This document shows, in pieces, positions 55,172 to 64,000 of a stretch of 64,000 bases of DNA. The notes under the pieces are model-generated. The model was not told the origin of the DNA. It did no database searches and saw only the letters and a program-made list of their open reading frames with translations. Numbering within the stretch: position 1 is the stretch's first letter; every line of letters begins with the position of its first letter. The position numbers and the translations under genes are program-made. The stretch is from positions 62,001-126,000 of the forward strand of contig NZ_LJYX01000002.1 of the NCBI RefSeq assembly GCF_001440345.1. Direction: 5' to 3'. The stretch is from Colwellia sp. TT2012 (GTDB lineage: Bacteria; Pseudomonadota; Gammaproteobacteria; Enterobacterales; Alteromonadaceae).

Positions 55172-56635
55172 GTGTCGAAAAAAAAAGGTATGTTGTCTTG
55201 GTTAGGCTTTGGCAAAAAAGCCAAGCAAGCAAGCGCTGAAAAAAGCACAGCAGAAAGTTCAACAGAGCATCTTCCCGATGCTAAGCTTGCACCAGCGCCC
55301 GTAGTTGAGCCACTTGTCGAACCGATAAGCGAACCGACCAGTGAGCAAACCGCTGAACTAAGCACAGCAGATGTCGCTGGGCCAGAGAAAATTGTCCCGG
55401 CAGTTAATGATGCGAGCAGCGTCGAACATGAAAGTGGCGAAGAGCAAAAAGTCGAGCATGGCATTAAGGTTGCCGAACCAGTCGCTGACGTTGTCGACAG
55501 CATTATTGCTCTAGCTGATGAAGTGCTACCCGAGGAAAAATTATTAGCTGAGATGACCGCTAGTGAGCAAGGTGAAGAAACAACTGAAGCTGAGTCTGCT
55601 CATGAGTCAGTGCAAAATAAACCAGTACCAGCAGGCAGCTCAACAACGCTTGAGCCGAGTGACATCAAGACCGTTGCGGACCAAGATGAAGAAAAAACTG
55701 AAACAAAAGCGGAAGCTAAGCTGGGTTTCTTTGCTCGCTTAAAGCAAGGATTAAGTAAAACTAGGCAAAATTTAGGTGGTGGCTTAATTGATTTGTTTCG
55801 AGGTAAACAAATTGACGATGACTTATTTGAGGAGTTAGAAACCCATTTGTTGTTGGCCGATGTTGGTATTGAAACCACCATGAAAATTATTGATTCATTA
55901 ACGAAAAGTGCTAGTCGAAAGCAGCTAAAAGATGCTTCTGCCTTGTATGACTTACTGAAAATAGAATTAAAGAAAATCATTGCAGATGTTAGCCAGCCTT
56001 TAGTTATCCCAGAGAGTGACGGACCCTTTGTTATACTGATGGTTGGCGTAAATGGTGTTGGTAAAACCACTACTATAGGTAAATTGGCTAAGCAATTCCA
56101 AGCTGAGGGTAAATCCGTAATGCTTGCTGCAGGGGATACGTTTAGAGCCGCTGCCGTTGAGCAATTGCAAGTTTGGGGAGAGCGTAATAATGTTCCTGTT
56201 ATTGCGCAACATACCGGTGCTGATAGTGCTTCTGTTATTTTTGATGCCATTAGTGCCGCAAAGGCGCGTAAAGTTGATGTCCTCATTGCTGATACGGCGG
56301 GTCGTTTACAAAATAAAGCCCATTTGATGGAAGAGTTGAAAAAAATCGTGCGGGTAATGAAAAAATTAGACGTTAATGCCCCACATGAAGTGATGCTTAC
56401 CCTTGATGCGGGCACCGGGCAAAATGCTTTAAGTCAAACTAAGTTGTTTGATGAAGCGGTCGGTTTAACGGGGTTAACTGTGACTAAGCTAGATGGTACC
56501 GCCAAAGGTGGTGTTCTTTTTGCTATTGCCGATAAACATAATATTCCTATTCGTTATTTAGGTGTGGGTGAAGGTATCGATGATTTAAGACCCTTTAATG
56601 GTGATGACTTTATCGAGGCAATTTTTAGCAAATAA
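55172..56635 (+). CDS. ftsY: Signal recognition particle receptor FtsY
   Basis: The GTPase that docks SRP-bound ribosomes at the membrane. Residues 1 to about 190 are the acidic, variable A domain (rich in Glu, Ala and Ser). The NG domain follows: GVNGVGKTTTIGKLAKQ (P-loop, about 292), DTFRAAAVEQL, DTAGR, and TKLDGTAKGGVLFAI. The start is GTG, as found in relatives, directly before SKKKGMLSWLGFGKK. The 487 residues are close to the E. coli length (497). Confidence 0.97.
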   Translation: MSKKKGMLSWLGFGKKAKQASAEKSTAESSTEHLPDAKLAPAPVVEPLVEPISEPTSEQTAELSTADVAGPEKIVPAVNDASSVEHESGEEQKVEHGIKVAEPVADVVDSIIALADEVLPEEKLLAEMTASEQGEETTEAESAHESVQNKPVPAGSSTTLEPSDIKTVADQDEEKTETKAEAKLGFFARLKQGLSKTRQNLGGGLIDLFRGKQIDDDLFEELETHLLLADVGIETTMKIIDSLTKSASRKQLKDASALYDLLKIELKKIIADVSQPLVIPESDGPFVILMVGVNGVGKTTTIGKLAKQFQAEGKSVMLAAGDTFRAAAVEQLQVWGERNNVPVIAQHTGADSASVIFDAISAAKARKVDVLIADTAGRLQNKAHLMEELKKIVRVMKKLDVNAPHEVMLTLDAGTGQNALSQTKLFDEAVGLTGLTVTKLDGTAKGGVLFAIADKHNIPIRYLGVGEGIDDLRPFNGDDFIEAIFSK

Positions 56636-56646
56636 ATAAGCACAGC

Positions 56647-56711
56647 CTCAAACGACTTTAAAACAGATTATTGCTTGGTGATGCTAAATAAGCATTTTAA
56701 AGCCGTTTGAG
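56647..56711. terminator. Long hairpin between ftsY and ftsE
   Basis: CTCAAACGACTTTAAAA (56647-56663) pairs with TTTTAAAGCCGTTTGAG (56695-56711) with one mismatch. No T run follows. It may reduce read-through or protect mRNA ends between ftsY and ftsEX. Confidence 0.5.
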
Positions 56712-56770
56712 TATATTGCGGGGAACTGTGCTAAGTTATCCTGCTAATCAGGGCAAAATATAAAAACAAT

Positions 56771-57460
56771 ATGATTAATTTCAATAAGGTAAATAAAACC
56801 TATCCCGGTGGGTTTTTGGCATTAAAACAAGTGAGTTTTAGCTTGGCAAGCGGTGAAATGGCATTTTTAACGGGCCATTCAGGCGCAGGTAAAAGTACTT
56901 TATTAAAATTAATCTCACTGATGGAAAAGCCTAGCTCTGGCAGTATTCAAGTAAATAATACCGAGCTAGCTGACATTAAATATAAGCAGGTTCCTTATGT
57001 GCGCCGTGGTATTGGCATGATTTTTCAAAGTCATAATTTACTTAAAGATCGCACCGTTTTTGATAATGTCGCTTTACCTTTAATTATCGAAGGTGTCAGC
57101 CATAAAGAAATAAAAAAACGGGTTGCTACTGCATTGGATAAAGTGCATTTAGCGGCCAAATTAAAATGTTACCCACATATGCTTTCGGGTGGTGAACAAC
57201 AGCGTGTTGGCATTGCCCGCGCCATTGTCAACAAACCGCCTATTCTGCTTGCCGATGAGCCAACAGGTAATCTAGATCCCAAGTTATCGCTAGATATTAT
57301 TCATTTATTTGAAGAGTTTAATGCCGCAGGTGTCACTGTGTTGATTGCTACTCATGACCTAGGTTTAATTGCCCGCATGAAATATCGTACCCTGACGCTA
57401 AAAGAGGGCACCATGATTAATGATGGTATTGTAGATGGCTTACAAGTGCAGGGGGGTTAG
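56771..57460 (+). CDS. ftsE: Cell-division ATP-binding protein FtsE
   Basis: The ATPase half of the FtsEX complex, which links the division ring to septal peptidoglycan hydrolases. The 229 residues have Walker [10 protein letters not shown], the Q loop FQSHNLL, ABC signature LSGGEQQR, Walker [13 protein letters not shown] and the switch histidine ATHDLG. Its stop overlaps the ftsX start, so the two are translationally coupled. Confidence 0.97.
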   Translation: MINFNKVNKTYPGGFLALKQVSFSLASGEMAFLTGHSGAGKSTLLKLISLMEKPSSGSIQVNNTELADIKYKQVPYVRRGIGMIFQSHNLLKDRTVFDNVALPLIIEGVSHKEIKKRVATALDKVHLAAKLKCYPHMLSGGEQQRVGIARAIVNKPPILLADEPTGNLDPKLSLDIIHLFEEFNAAGVTVLIATHDLGLIARMKYRTLTLKEGTMINDGIVDGLQVQGG

Positions 57461-58437
57461 TGATGAACAATATGCATAGCAGTGGTTTAACAGCACGTTC
57501 AAGTTTATTAACACGCCTTTTAACCTTACCGATACGACATGTGCAGCAAGCCATAGGTAGCTTAGGTGATTTATGGCGGACACCTTTTACTACCGTGATG
57601 ACGATTTTTGTTTTAGGGATCAGTTTGGCTTTGCCTGCTACTTTGCACCTTTTTGTTAAGAATGCCCAGCAAGTTAGTGAACAATGGGATAGTGCTGCGC
57701 AAATCACCCTGTTTTTAAAGCTATCAACCAGTGAAAAGAGCACACAAAACCTGATAAAACGTATCAGCCTTTATAATGAAGTCGCCGAAGTTCGATATAT
57801 TTCCGCCGAACAAGCCTTAAAAGAGTTTAAAATTTTATCCGGTTTTGGCCAGTCACTTGACTATTTAGAGACCAACCCATTACCAGCGACATTGCTGGTG
57901 ACACCAACACAAAGAGCCAGCCAAGCGCAAGCCGCTAATGCCTTATTAGCAAAATTGAATAAAGAGCGCGAAGTTGACCAAGGTAAGCTAGATTTAGAAT
58001 GGTTAACACGTTTAGAGGCCATAGCGCGCTTAATTGAAGATATTGTCCTTGGTGTCGCCTTATTGTTATGTTTATCTGTGGTGCTTATTGTTGGTAATAC
58101 CATTCGCTTAGCTATTTTAAATGAAAAAGATGCTATCGCTATTATGAAATTGGTGGGTGCAACCGATAGTTTTATTCAGCGGCCCTTTTTATATGCGGGT
58201 ATTTGGTACGGTATTTTTGGCGGCATACTTTCATGTATTGCCGTTACCTTACTTGCTTGGTATCTAGGTTATGCGATAAGTGATTTAACTGAACTTTATC
58301 AAAGTAGTTTTCAATTACAGGGTCTTGCTGGCAGTGAAGCCTTAATGCTTATTGCTTTTGCTGTTGTGCTGGCTTTACTGGGTAGTTATATCTCGGTCAG
58401 TCAACATATCAAGGCAATAGAGCCCAATGCGGATTAA
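57460..58437 (+). CDS. ftsX: Cell-division membrane protein FtsX
   Basis: The membrane partner of FtsE. The 325 residues contain a cytoplasmic N-terminus, a first helix (TVMTIFVLGISLALP), a periplasmic domain of about 110 residues (ITLFLKLSTSEKS, VAEVRYISAEQALKEF) and three more helices with the FtsX-type IMKLVGATDSFIQRPF loop. GTG at 57460 overlaps the ftsE stop; an ATG lies one codon later. rpoH follows, the standard ftsYEX-rpoH block. Confidence 0.96.
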   Translation: MMNNMHSSGLTARSSLLTRLLTLPIRHVQQAIGSLGDLWRTPFTTVMTIFVLGISLALPATLHLFVKNAQQVSEQWDSAAQITLFLKLSTSEKSTQNLIKRISLYNEVAEVRYISAEQALKEFKILSGFGQSLDYLETNPLPATLLVTPTQRASQAQAANALLAKLNKEREVDQGKLDLEWLTRLEAIARLIEDIVLGVALLLCLSVVLIVGNTIRLAILNEKDAIAIMKLVGATDSFIQRPFLYAGIWYGIFGGILSCIAVTLLAWYLGYAISDLTELYQSSFQLQGLAGSEALMLIAFAVVLALLGSYISVSQHIKAIEPNAD

Positions 58438-58677
58438 CAACGAAAAAATAAGTTTGATTGCAACGGATTGTTTTCTTACTTATCTGTTTGTTTCTTCGCT
58501 TGTTTAAAGCTGAAAAGTAAAGCCCCTTACAAAGTGTCACATTTAATTCATCAAAAATTTGAAAGATCGCCTTGTGCCCCCCTTTTTATTAGGCTAATGT
58601 TCATGTCCCCGCTATCGCAAAGAGTGTCGAACTATGTTACTATCGCGGGCGAATCAAAGAGAGAAAGGAGAGTTATT

Positions 58678-59535
58678 ATGAGTCAAACAATGCAACTTAC
58701 CCTACCAAAAAGTGGTAGCATCGAAGCATATATGCAATCAGCGTATAACATTCCTATGCTTACGGCTGAAAAAGAGCATGATCTGGCTACTCGTCTTTAT
58801 AACGACAATGATTTATCAGCGGCACAAGAATTAATTATGTCGCACTTACGTTTTGTTATTCATGTTGCTAAAGGTTATTCAGGTTATGGTTTGCCTCATG
58901 CTGATTTAGTGCAAGAAGGCAACGTCGGTTTAATGAAAGCGGTTAAACGCTTTAACCCCGAAGTAGGTGTACGTTTAGTGTCTTTTGCTGTTCATTGGAT
59001 TAAAGCAGAAATTCATGAATATGTGCTTAAAAACTGGCGCATTGTCAAAGTTGCCACCACTAAAGCGCAACGTAAATTATTTTTCAATCTACGTAAAAAT
59101 AAAAAACGTTTAGGCTGGTTCAGCACCGAAGAAGTAAATACGGTAGCAGAGAGTCTTGGTGTAACCACTAAAGACGTTATGGAAATGGAATCTCGTATGA
59201 GTAGCCATGACCAATCGTTTGAATTATCAAAAGACGATGATGATAATATTGGCGCCGGTAGTTTTTCACCTGCGCAATACTTGGAAGATAAACAATCAGA
59301 TTTAGCCGTTGAAGTTGAAAATGATAATTGGGAACGTCATGCCAATAAGCGTTTATCAACCGCACTGGTGACACTGGATGACCGTAGCCAAGATATTATT
59401 AAAACACGTTGGTTAACAGAAGATAAAACCACCTTGCAAGAGCTAGCTAATAAATATCAGATATCAGCAGAGCGGGTAAGGCAGTTAGAAAAAAATGCTT
59501 TATCTAAATTAAAAAATACCATGGTATTTGATTAA
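58678..59535 (+). CDS. rpoH: RNA polymerase heat-shock sigma factor (sigma-32)
   Basis: The 285 residues from ATG 58678, preceded by AAGGAGAG; the frame extends upstream to 58468 without a stop, but the protein proper starts at [10 protein letters not shown]. Region 2 ([32 protein letters not shown]), the RpoH box ([10 protein letters not shown]) and region 4 ([20 protein letters not shown]) are all present. The roughly 240-base upstream region is likely to hold its promoters and a structured leader. Confidence 0.97.
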   Translation: MSQTMQLTLPKSGSIEAYMQSAYNIPMLTAEKEHDLATRLYNDNDLSAAQELIMSHLRFVIHVAKGYSGYGLPHADLVQEGNVGLMKAVKRFNPEVGVRLVSFAVHWIKAEIHEYVLKNWRIVKVATTKAQRKLFFNLRKNKKRLGWFSTEEVNTVAESLGVTTKDVMEMESRMSSHDQSFELSKDDDDNIGAGSFSPAQYLEDKQSDLAVEVENDNWERHANKRLSTALVTLDDRSQDIIKTRWLTEDKTTLQELANKYQISAERVRQLEKNALSKLKNTMVFD

Positions 59536-59568
59536 GCTTTATCTAAACTCAAAAAAACCTATGTAAAG

Positions 59569-59593
59569 AAACCGACTTGATGTCGGTTTTTTT
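59569..59593 (+). terminator. Terminator after rpoH
   Basis: AAACCGAC and GTCGGTTT form an 8-bp stem with a short loop, followed by a run of seven T. Confidence 0.9.
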
Positions 59594-59620
59594 ATGGCTA
59601 AATTTTACTGCATAGTCATG

Positions 59621-59783
59621 TTATAGCAATTTCATTAAATGATTGCCCACTTGTGCTGGTTAAAATACTCCAAGGCGGCGTTGCTCTCAATCCCAATAGC
59701 CAGCTATTGGTCAATCGAGCGCCTTTCCCTGATTTATTTTCCCTACGCACAACAAGATCACAAACTTAATGAAAATGGTATTA
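59621..59783. mobile_element. 163-bp miniature inverted-repeat element (second family)
   Basis: TTATAGCAATTTCATTAA at the left matches the reverse complement of the right end (TAATACCATTTTCATTAA) at 15 of 18 positions. The middle holds a strong hairpin, CCAATAGC-CA-GCTATTGG (59693-59710), flanked by imperfectly paired GGCG and CGCC arms. It codes for nothing convincing. It differs in sequence from the 276-bp element. Confidence 0.65.
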
Positions 59784-60030
59784 TCAAATTTATCCCCACC
59801 TTATCGCTAGTCATTAATCCCATTAGAGCGTTATTTATTTTGCCACCAGCTAAAAAATAACCTTTCAGGTAACAGTTGGTTACAACTATAGGCTTAAAAG
59901 TCACCAGTTCGTTGCAGCTTTAACTAAATTACCACACTTGAAAACGAACTTTTGCAAATAGATCGCGCAGTATTAATAGGAACGGGTATATATCAGTTCC
60001 CAATACATTAACGATAAAAAGGTAGAAGTA

Positions 60031-62496
60031 ATGAGCCTAAGAACAGCCAGAAAGAATATTGTCAGCCGCGCAGTAATGTTTGCCCTTGCCGCAACATCAA
60101 TGACTACAGTACAAGCAATTGCCCAAGAAGGCGCAGAAGAAGTTGAACGTATTGCCGTAACCGGTTCTCGTATTAGCAGAACAGATATCGAAACCGCTAG
60201 TCCAATCACAGTGATTTCTGCAGATTTTATCGCTAAAAGTGGTTTTACCTCAGTACAAGAAATATTAGCAATGCAACCTGCTGCGGCGGGTATGAGCTTA
60301 GGTGCTACCTCGAATAATGGTTCAGGTGGCTCAGCAACAGTTAACTTACGTGGTATGGGAACTCAACGTACGTTAGTGTTATTAAATGGTCGTCGTATGG
60401 TGGCTTCAGGTACAGGTGCTAATTCTTCCGTAGATTTAAATACTATTCCGGTATCAATGATCCAATCCATTGAAATCTTGAAAGATGGTGCTTCGGCGGT
60501 ATATGGCTCAGATGCTATCGCTGGTGTAATTAACATTATCACCAAAAAAGATTTTGTAGGTACAGAAGTCACTGCTGATGGCAGCATTACCGACAAAGGT
60601 GATGGTGAAAGTGGCGGTTTTAGTATTTTACACGGCAGTGAATTTGCCGGTGGTAACCTAGTGCTTGGTGTGCAGTACTCAAAGCGTGGTGAAGTTATTC
60701 AGTCGGATCGTGATTTTGTGCCTGCAGGTGAGTCATCATTTATTCCCGGTGGTAGCTTAGGTGGCATGATGCCAGATGGTAATGGTGGCTTTAAACCACG
60801 TGACGAGAGTTATGATTATACCGATGATAGTTATGCACAAACGCCCAATGAATTGTTAAGTTTATTTACTAGCTTTAACAGTGAAATTGCTGACGATACC
60901 GAGCTTAGTATTGATCTTATGTATACGCGTCGTGAGTCAAATCAGCAAATGGCACCACAACCAGCAAATATCGACTTAGATACTGCATTGTTAGATGATA
61001 AATATACCGATCAATTTAAAGATGAAGATGGCAACACGCTAGACTCTTTAAATTATAGACGTCGTATGACTGATGCGGGTCCTCGTATTTATGGCCAAGA
61101 AACAGATACTTACCGAGCTTCAGTTGGTTTAACTGGTTATTTGAGTAATGATTCGCAGTGGGATATGTCAGTGACTTATGGCCGTAATGATTCAAAAGAC
61201 AGTGTTGCTAACTCTATCCATGCCGGTAATATGGAAAAAAGTATCTACAACAATCAAGAAGATTGGTTCAGTGGCGACCCTATGGATAATGCCTTCCTAG
61301 CAAGTGAAGGCATTATGTACACTGAAAACAATGAAGGTGGTAACGAGCAATTTATCTTAGCCGCAGGTTATAGTGGTATTAATGACGCTGATATTGGTTA
61401 TGCCATTGGTGTTGAAAGCCGTTTTGAAAGTGGCTACTACACCCCTGATCAAGTCACCCAAGACGGTGAAAGCACTGCGGCACAACAAGACCCAACTGAA
61501 GGTAACTATTCAGTACAATCTATTTATGGTGAAGTTTCAATACCTGTTACAGATTCATTCTCGCTAGAAGCAGCGACTCGTTACGATAACTACTCAACTT
61601 TTGGTGGCGCAGCCACGTGGAAGTTAGGAGCTACTTATACCATTATCGATGGTTTAATGTTTAGAGCAGTAGCGGCAACAGGCTTTAGAGCGCCAAGTGT
61701 TAGTGAATTATACAGTGGTAACTCAGGCTCTTTTGATTACTTAGATGATCCGTGGGGCAACGAACTAGACGCTCAAATTAAAGTTAATTATATCGGCGAT
61801 GCCAATTTACAACCAGAAGAAAGTGAGTCATTCACTGCCGGTGTGGTATGGGAAGTCACTGAGGGTTTATCTACTACTGTAGATTACTGGTCGTTTGATA
61901 TTACCAATGCCATTAGCCGGGTAAATGTGCAAGTTGAAATGGATAAGTGTAAGGCTGGAGACGCAACAGCATGTACAACCATTAATATCACCCAAGATGG
62001 TGATTTATCTAACATGACGGCAATGTTGACGAATATAGGTCATCAAAATACTTCCGGTATAGATTGGAATGTTAGCTACACTGCGGGCATCTTTAGAATA
62101 ACGCTTGATACCACTTACTTGATAGAGTTTGAAGAAGACAATGTTTCCTATGAAGGTACCATTGATGGCAATATGGGTGGTTACTCGCAGTTAAAGTCTA
62201 ACCTAAGTATTAGTGCTGATATCACTGAAGACTTAAACCTACTTTACACGGCTAACTACATTCAAGGTATGGACGGTGTTAACTACGAAGACGTATTTAC
62301 CACGGATGACGTGGTCTATCACAATATATCAACAGCTTACCATGTTAATGATGCTTGGCAGGTAACCGGCGGTATCAAGAACTTATTTGATACTGAACCA
62401 GAAGAAGTACCAAATGGTAATGACATGAATACAGTACCCAACATTTATGATGTGGTCGGTCGTATTTTCTTTGTTAATACTTCTTACAAATTCTAA
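60031..62496 (+). CDS. TonB-dependent outer-membrane receptor
   Basis: The 821 residues comprise a signal peptide, then a likely TonB-box region and plug (VERIAVTGSRISRTDIETAS, VNLRGMGTQRTLVLLNGRRM, DAIAGVINIITK), and a 22-strand-type barrel with FRAPSVSELY and the terminal KNLFDTEP and FVNTSYKF motifs ending in phenylalanine. It imports a large or scarce ligand with energy from TonB. Ligand unknown; chitin oligomers, other glycans or iron chelates are all possible. It stands alone between two terminators. Confidence 0.93.
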   Translation: MSLRTARKNIVSRAVMFALAATSMTTVQAIAQEGAEEVERIAVTGSRISRTDIETASPITVISADFIAKSGFTSVQEILAMQPAAAGMSLGATSNNGSGGSATVNLRGMGTQRTLVLLNGRRMVASGTGANSSVDLNTIPVSMIQSIEILKDGASAVYGSDAIAGVINIITKKDFVGTEVTADGSITDKGDGESGGFSILHGSEFAGGNLVLGVQYSKRGEVIQSDRDFVPAGESSFIPGGSLGGMMPDGNGGFKPRDESYDYTDDSYAQTPNELLSLFTSFNSEIADDTELSIDLMYTRRESNQQMAPQPANIDLDTALLDDKYTDQFKDEDGNTLDSLNYRRRMTDAGPRIYGQETDTYRASVGLTGYLSNDSQWDMSVTYGRNDSKDSVANSIHAGNMEKSIYNNQEDWFSGDPMDNAFLASEGIMYTENNEGGNEQFILAAGYSGINDADIGYAIGVESRFESGYYTPDQVTQDGESTAAQQDPTEGNYSVQSIYGEVSIPVTDSFSLEAATRYDNYSTFGGAATWKLGATYTIIDGLMFRAVAATGFRAPSVSELYSGNSGSFDYLDDPWGNELDAQIKVNYIGDANLQPEESESFTAGVVWEVTEGLSTTVDYWSFDITNAISRVNVQVEMDKCKAGDATACTTINITQDGDLSNMTAMLTNIGHQNTSGIDWNVSYTAGIFRITLDTTYLIEFEEDNVSYEGTIDGNMGGYSQLKSNLSISADITEDLNLLYTANYIQGMDGVNYEDVFTTDDVVYHNISTAYHVNDAWQVTGGIKNLFDTEPEEVPNGNDMNTVPNIYDVVGRIFFVNTSYKF

Positions 62497-62520
62497 GTAG
62501 TATTCATTGCGGGTAATAAT

Positions 62521-62586
62521 GGCTGATCTTCATTAAGTTGAATATCAGCCACTAAAATTTAAGGCGACTACTTAGTCGCCTTTTTT
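62521..62586 (+). terminator. Tandem hairpins after the TonB-dependent receptor gene
   Basis: A first hairpin GGCTGAT…ATCAGCC (62521-62550) is followed by AAGGCGAC…GTCGCCTT with six T (62561-62586). The second is a strong intrinsic terminator. Confidence 0.85.
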
Positions 62587-62853
62587 GATCGGTTTTATTG
62601 AAGCACTGCTTTATCGCCAGTTTGAGGGCTATTTAATTGTCGGCGTGGCTGGTATTCTGACTGGTTATTTGAGCGATTATTATCGAAACTGACTTACCGA
62701 CAAAATAAATATTGTTTTAGCTCATCATTTCCCCACTCATTTACTGTTTTTACTCGTTTCCCAGTATTATTTAGGTATATAATGTTGATACAAAAAGCAT
62801 GAACTAGGGTATTGCTTAGTCATGTGAACATCAAATAGCAGGAGTAATTTATT
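62587..62853. other. Upstream region of tatABC
   Basis: A 35-residue frame (TTG 62585 to 62692: FIEALLYRQFEGYLIVGVAG, then ILTGYLSDYYRN) reads like the end of a membrane protein, but it has no start signal and overlaps the terminator, so it may be chance or a remnant. The remaining 160 bases should hold the tatA promoter. I see no clear one. Confidence 0.35.
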
Positions 62854-63123
62854 ATGGGTGGCATCGGAATTTGGCAACTAGTTATTATTGCCGTGATTGT
62901 CGTGTTATTATTTGGCACTAAAAAGCTGCGTAATTTAGGTGGTGATTTGGGCTCAGCGATTAAAGGTTTCAAAAGTGCTATCGGTGAAGAGAAAGAGCAA
63001 AATAATAGTGTCGAAAAATCTAGTGCTGAAAAAAACTCGGATAGTTTAGCTGATAACTCTAGTAGTGCAGCAGAAGCAAGTAGTAAAGCCACCAGTAAGA
63101 CTAAAGAAACCGATCAGGCTTAA
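62854..63123 (+). CDS. tatA: Sec-independent translocase subunit TatA
   Basis: The pore-forming subunit of the twin-arginine pathway for folded proteins. A single N-terminal membrane helix ([16 protein letters not shown]) is followed by the hallmark [19 protein letters not shown] amphipathic helix and a Ser/Glu-rich tail. The 89 residues match E. coli TatA in length. AGGAG precedes the ATG by 11 bases. tatB begins three bases after the stop. Confidence 0.96.
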   Translation: MGGIGIWQLVIIAVIVVLLFGTKKLRNLGGDLGSAIKGFKSAIGEEKEQNNSVEKSSAEKNSDSLADNSSSAAEASSKATSKTKETDQA

Positions 63124-63126
63124 TTT

Positions 63127-63615
63127 ATGTTTGATGTAGGTTTTTGGGAATTAATTCTTATTGCAATTATGGGCTTGGTTATTTTGGGTCCTGAGCGTTT
63201 ACCCGTTGCAATTCGTACGCTGCGCAGCTGGATAACGGGTGCACGTAAATTTAGTGATACCGTTAAAGCTGAGCTTACTGAAGAGTTACGCATTCATGAG
63301 TTGCACGCTAATTTGAAAAAAGCCGAGCAAAGCAATTTACAAAACTTAAGTCCAGCAGTCGCCGAGTCATTAAAAACATTGCAAGAGGCGGCAGCCTCGG
63401 TCACTGAACCCTTTAAAAAAGTGGACAATCAAGCTTTAGATGCCATGATTTCCTCTTCGTCGCTATCTTCAGTGAATACTGAAGTGGAGCAAGACGATAG
63501 TGCTAAAAGCCCGAGTACCGATAGTGCAACGGTAGCCGAAACAAGTTCCGCAGCACAATCAGCTGAACAATCAACAAAAGTAGCTAACCCAGAAAGTGAT
63601 AAACGCCAATCATGA
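63127..63615 (+). CDS. tatB: Sec-independent translocase subunit TatB
   Basis: TatB binds twin-arginine substrates together with TatC. The [20 protein letters not shown] start, with the typical [16 protein letters not shown] turn, is followed by a long amphipathic helix ([20 protein letters not shown]) and an acidic, Ser-rich tail. 162 residues. The stop overlaps the tatC start by three bases. Confidence 0.96.
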   Translation: MFDVGFWELILIAIMGLVILGPERLPVAIRTLRSWITGARKFSDTVKAELTEELRIHELHANLKKAEQSNLQNLSPAVAESLKTLQEAAASVTEPFKKVDNQALDAMISSSSLSSVNTEVEQDDSAKSPSTDSATVAETSSAAQSAEQSTKVANPESDKRQS

Positions 63616-64000
63616 GCACAGCCCCAGCACCTAGTGCCAGCCTATTTGATCACCTGTTAGAATTACGTAATCGTTTATTACGCGCCATTTTAGCGGTGTT
63701 AATTGTCTTTTGTTGCTTGGTATACTTTGCCCAAGATATTTACCAATATGTGGCACAGCCATTGTTAGCAACTATGCCTGAGGGCTCACAAATGATAGCA
63801 ACCGATGTTGCTTCGCCGTTTTTTGCCCCCTTTAAATTAACCTTGGTATTATCACTCTTTATTGCTATGCCATTTGTCTTATATCAAATGTGGTCATTTG
63901 TGGCACCAGGTTTATACAGTAATGAAAAACGTTTGATTGTGCCATTAATGTTTGGTTCTACGCTACTGTTTTATAGCGGTATTGCTTTTGCTTACTTTAT
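63612..64000 (+). CDS. tatC: Sec-independent translocase subunit TatC (3' end outside window)
   Basis: The frame starts with ATG 63612, overlapping the tatB stop, and is open to the window end: about 129 of roughly 255 residues. It shows [19 protein letters not shown], the first helix (VFCCLVYFA), the conserved [18 protein letters not shown] loop and the second helix region with [12 protein letters not shown]. TatC is the membrane receptor for the twin-arginine signal. Confidence 0.95.
   Translation, partial: MSTAPAPSASLFDHLLELRNRLLRAILAVLIVFCCLVYFAQDIYQYVAQPLLATMPEGSQMIATDVASPFFAPFKLTLVLSLFIAMPFVLYQMWSFVAPGLYSNEKRLIVPLMFGSTLLFYSGIAFAYF

Noticed and set aside
59639-59860. 73-codon plus-strand frame after rpoH
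   Set aside because: It lies mostly within the 163-bp repeat element and reads through its hairpin; no protein-like composition.
62585-62692. Remnant of a membrane-protein gene before tatA
   Set aside because: Only 35 residues, no start signal, overlaps a terminator, and not like UbiB, the gene usually found before tatA.

Overview
The window reads as chromosome of a marine gammaproteobacterium of the order Alteromonadales, most likely Colwellia or a close relative. The evidence is low G+C (about 40%), ordinary gammaproteobacterial housekeeping genes (kbl-tdh, glpE-glpG, ubiC-ubiA, plsB, rsmJ, rsmD, ftsY-ftsE-ftsX-rpoH, tatABC), many chemotaxis and c-di-GMP proteins, a large chitin-degradation cluster, and short palindromic repeats of a type common in that group. 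The genus is inferred from style and gene content; no search was run.

Layout. 1-7.1 kb: the end of a hydrolase-like gene, an Lrp-type regulator divergent from the threonine-degradation pair kbl-tdh, glpE-glpG, a FliL-like secreted protein and ubiC-ubiA. 7.1-9.0 kb: a scar where a GGDEF-EAL gene and a TRAP-transporter permease gene (dctM type), facing away from each other, have both lost their 5' ends. 9.2-14.4 kb: a tightly overlapped operon of outer-membrane channel, periplasmic PstS-like protein, diguanylate cyclase and GGDEF-EAL protein, which looks like one envelope-to-c-di-GMP sensory unit. 14.4-26.9 kb: plsB, a NYN-domain protein, a TVP38/DedA-type membrane protein, a beta-propeller/SHOCT membrane protein, a double-OB-fold SSB-like protein, a leftover peptidase tail fused to the start of rsmJ, a chemoreceptor, a peroxiredoxin and ferritin. 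27-38.7 kb is more accessory: a broken lipoprotein gene followed by an orphan winged-helix regulator, a flavoprotein, an AhpD-like/hybrid histidine kinase pair, a G+C-rich CBS-domain gene of foreign look, an alpha/beta hydrolase, a second chemoreceptor and an LRR-protein kinase.

38.9-46.5 kb holds three large secreted chitin-active enzymes in a row (two GH18 chitinases around an AA10 lytic polysaccharide monooxygenase), all on the minus strand, with a promoter candidate in front and a terminator behind. 47-54.8 kb: a frameshifted CPBP-family protease, a SapC-family protein, a coiled-coil protein with a 54-bp internal tandem repeat, a DUF416 protein, a class-C beta-lactamase-like hydrolase, ogt and rsmD. 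The rsmD-ftsY gap is filled by a 276-bp element with terminal inverted repeats. 55.2-64 kb: ftsY, ftsE-ftsX, rpoH, a second miniature element, a TonB-dependent receptor and tatA-tatB-tatC, with tatC cut by the window end.

Recurring themes are surface sensing, polysaccharide (chitin) use and envelope biogenesis. A second theme is decay: five genes are broken or reduced to fragments. I saw no tRNA, rRNA, CRISPR array, prophage or intact insertion sequence. The least explained units are the AhpD-like/kinase pair, the channel/PstS-like/c-di-GMP operon, the lipoprotein/orphan-regulator pair and the propeller/SHOCT fusion.
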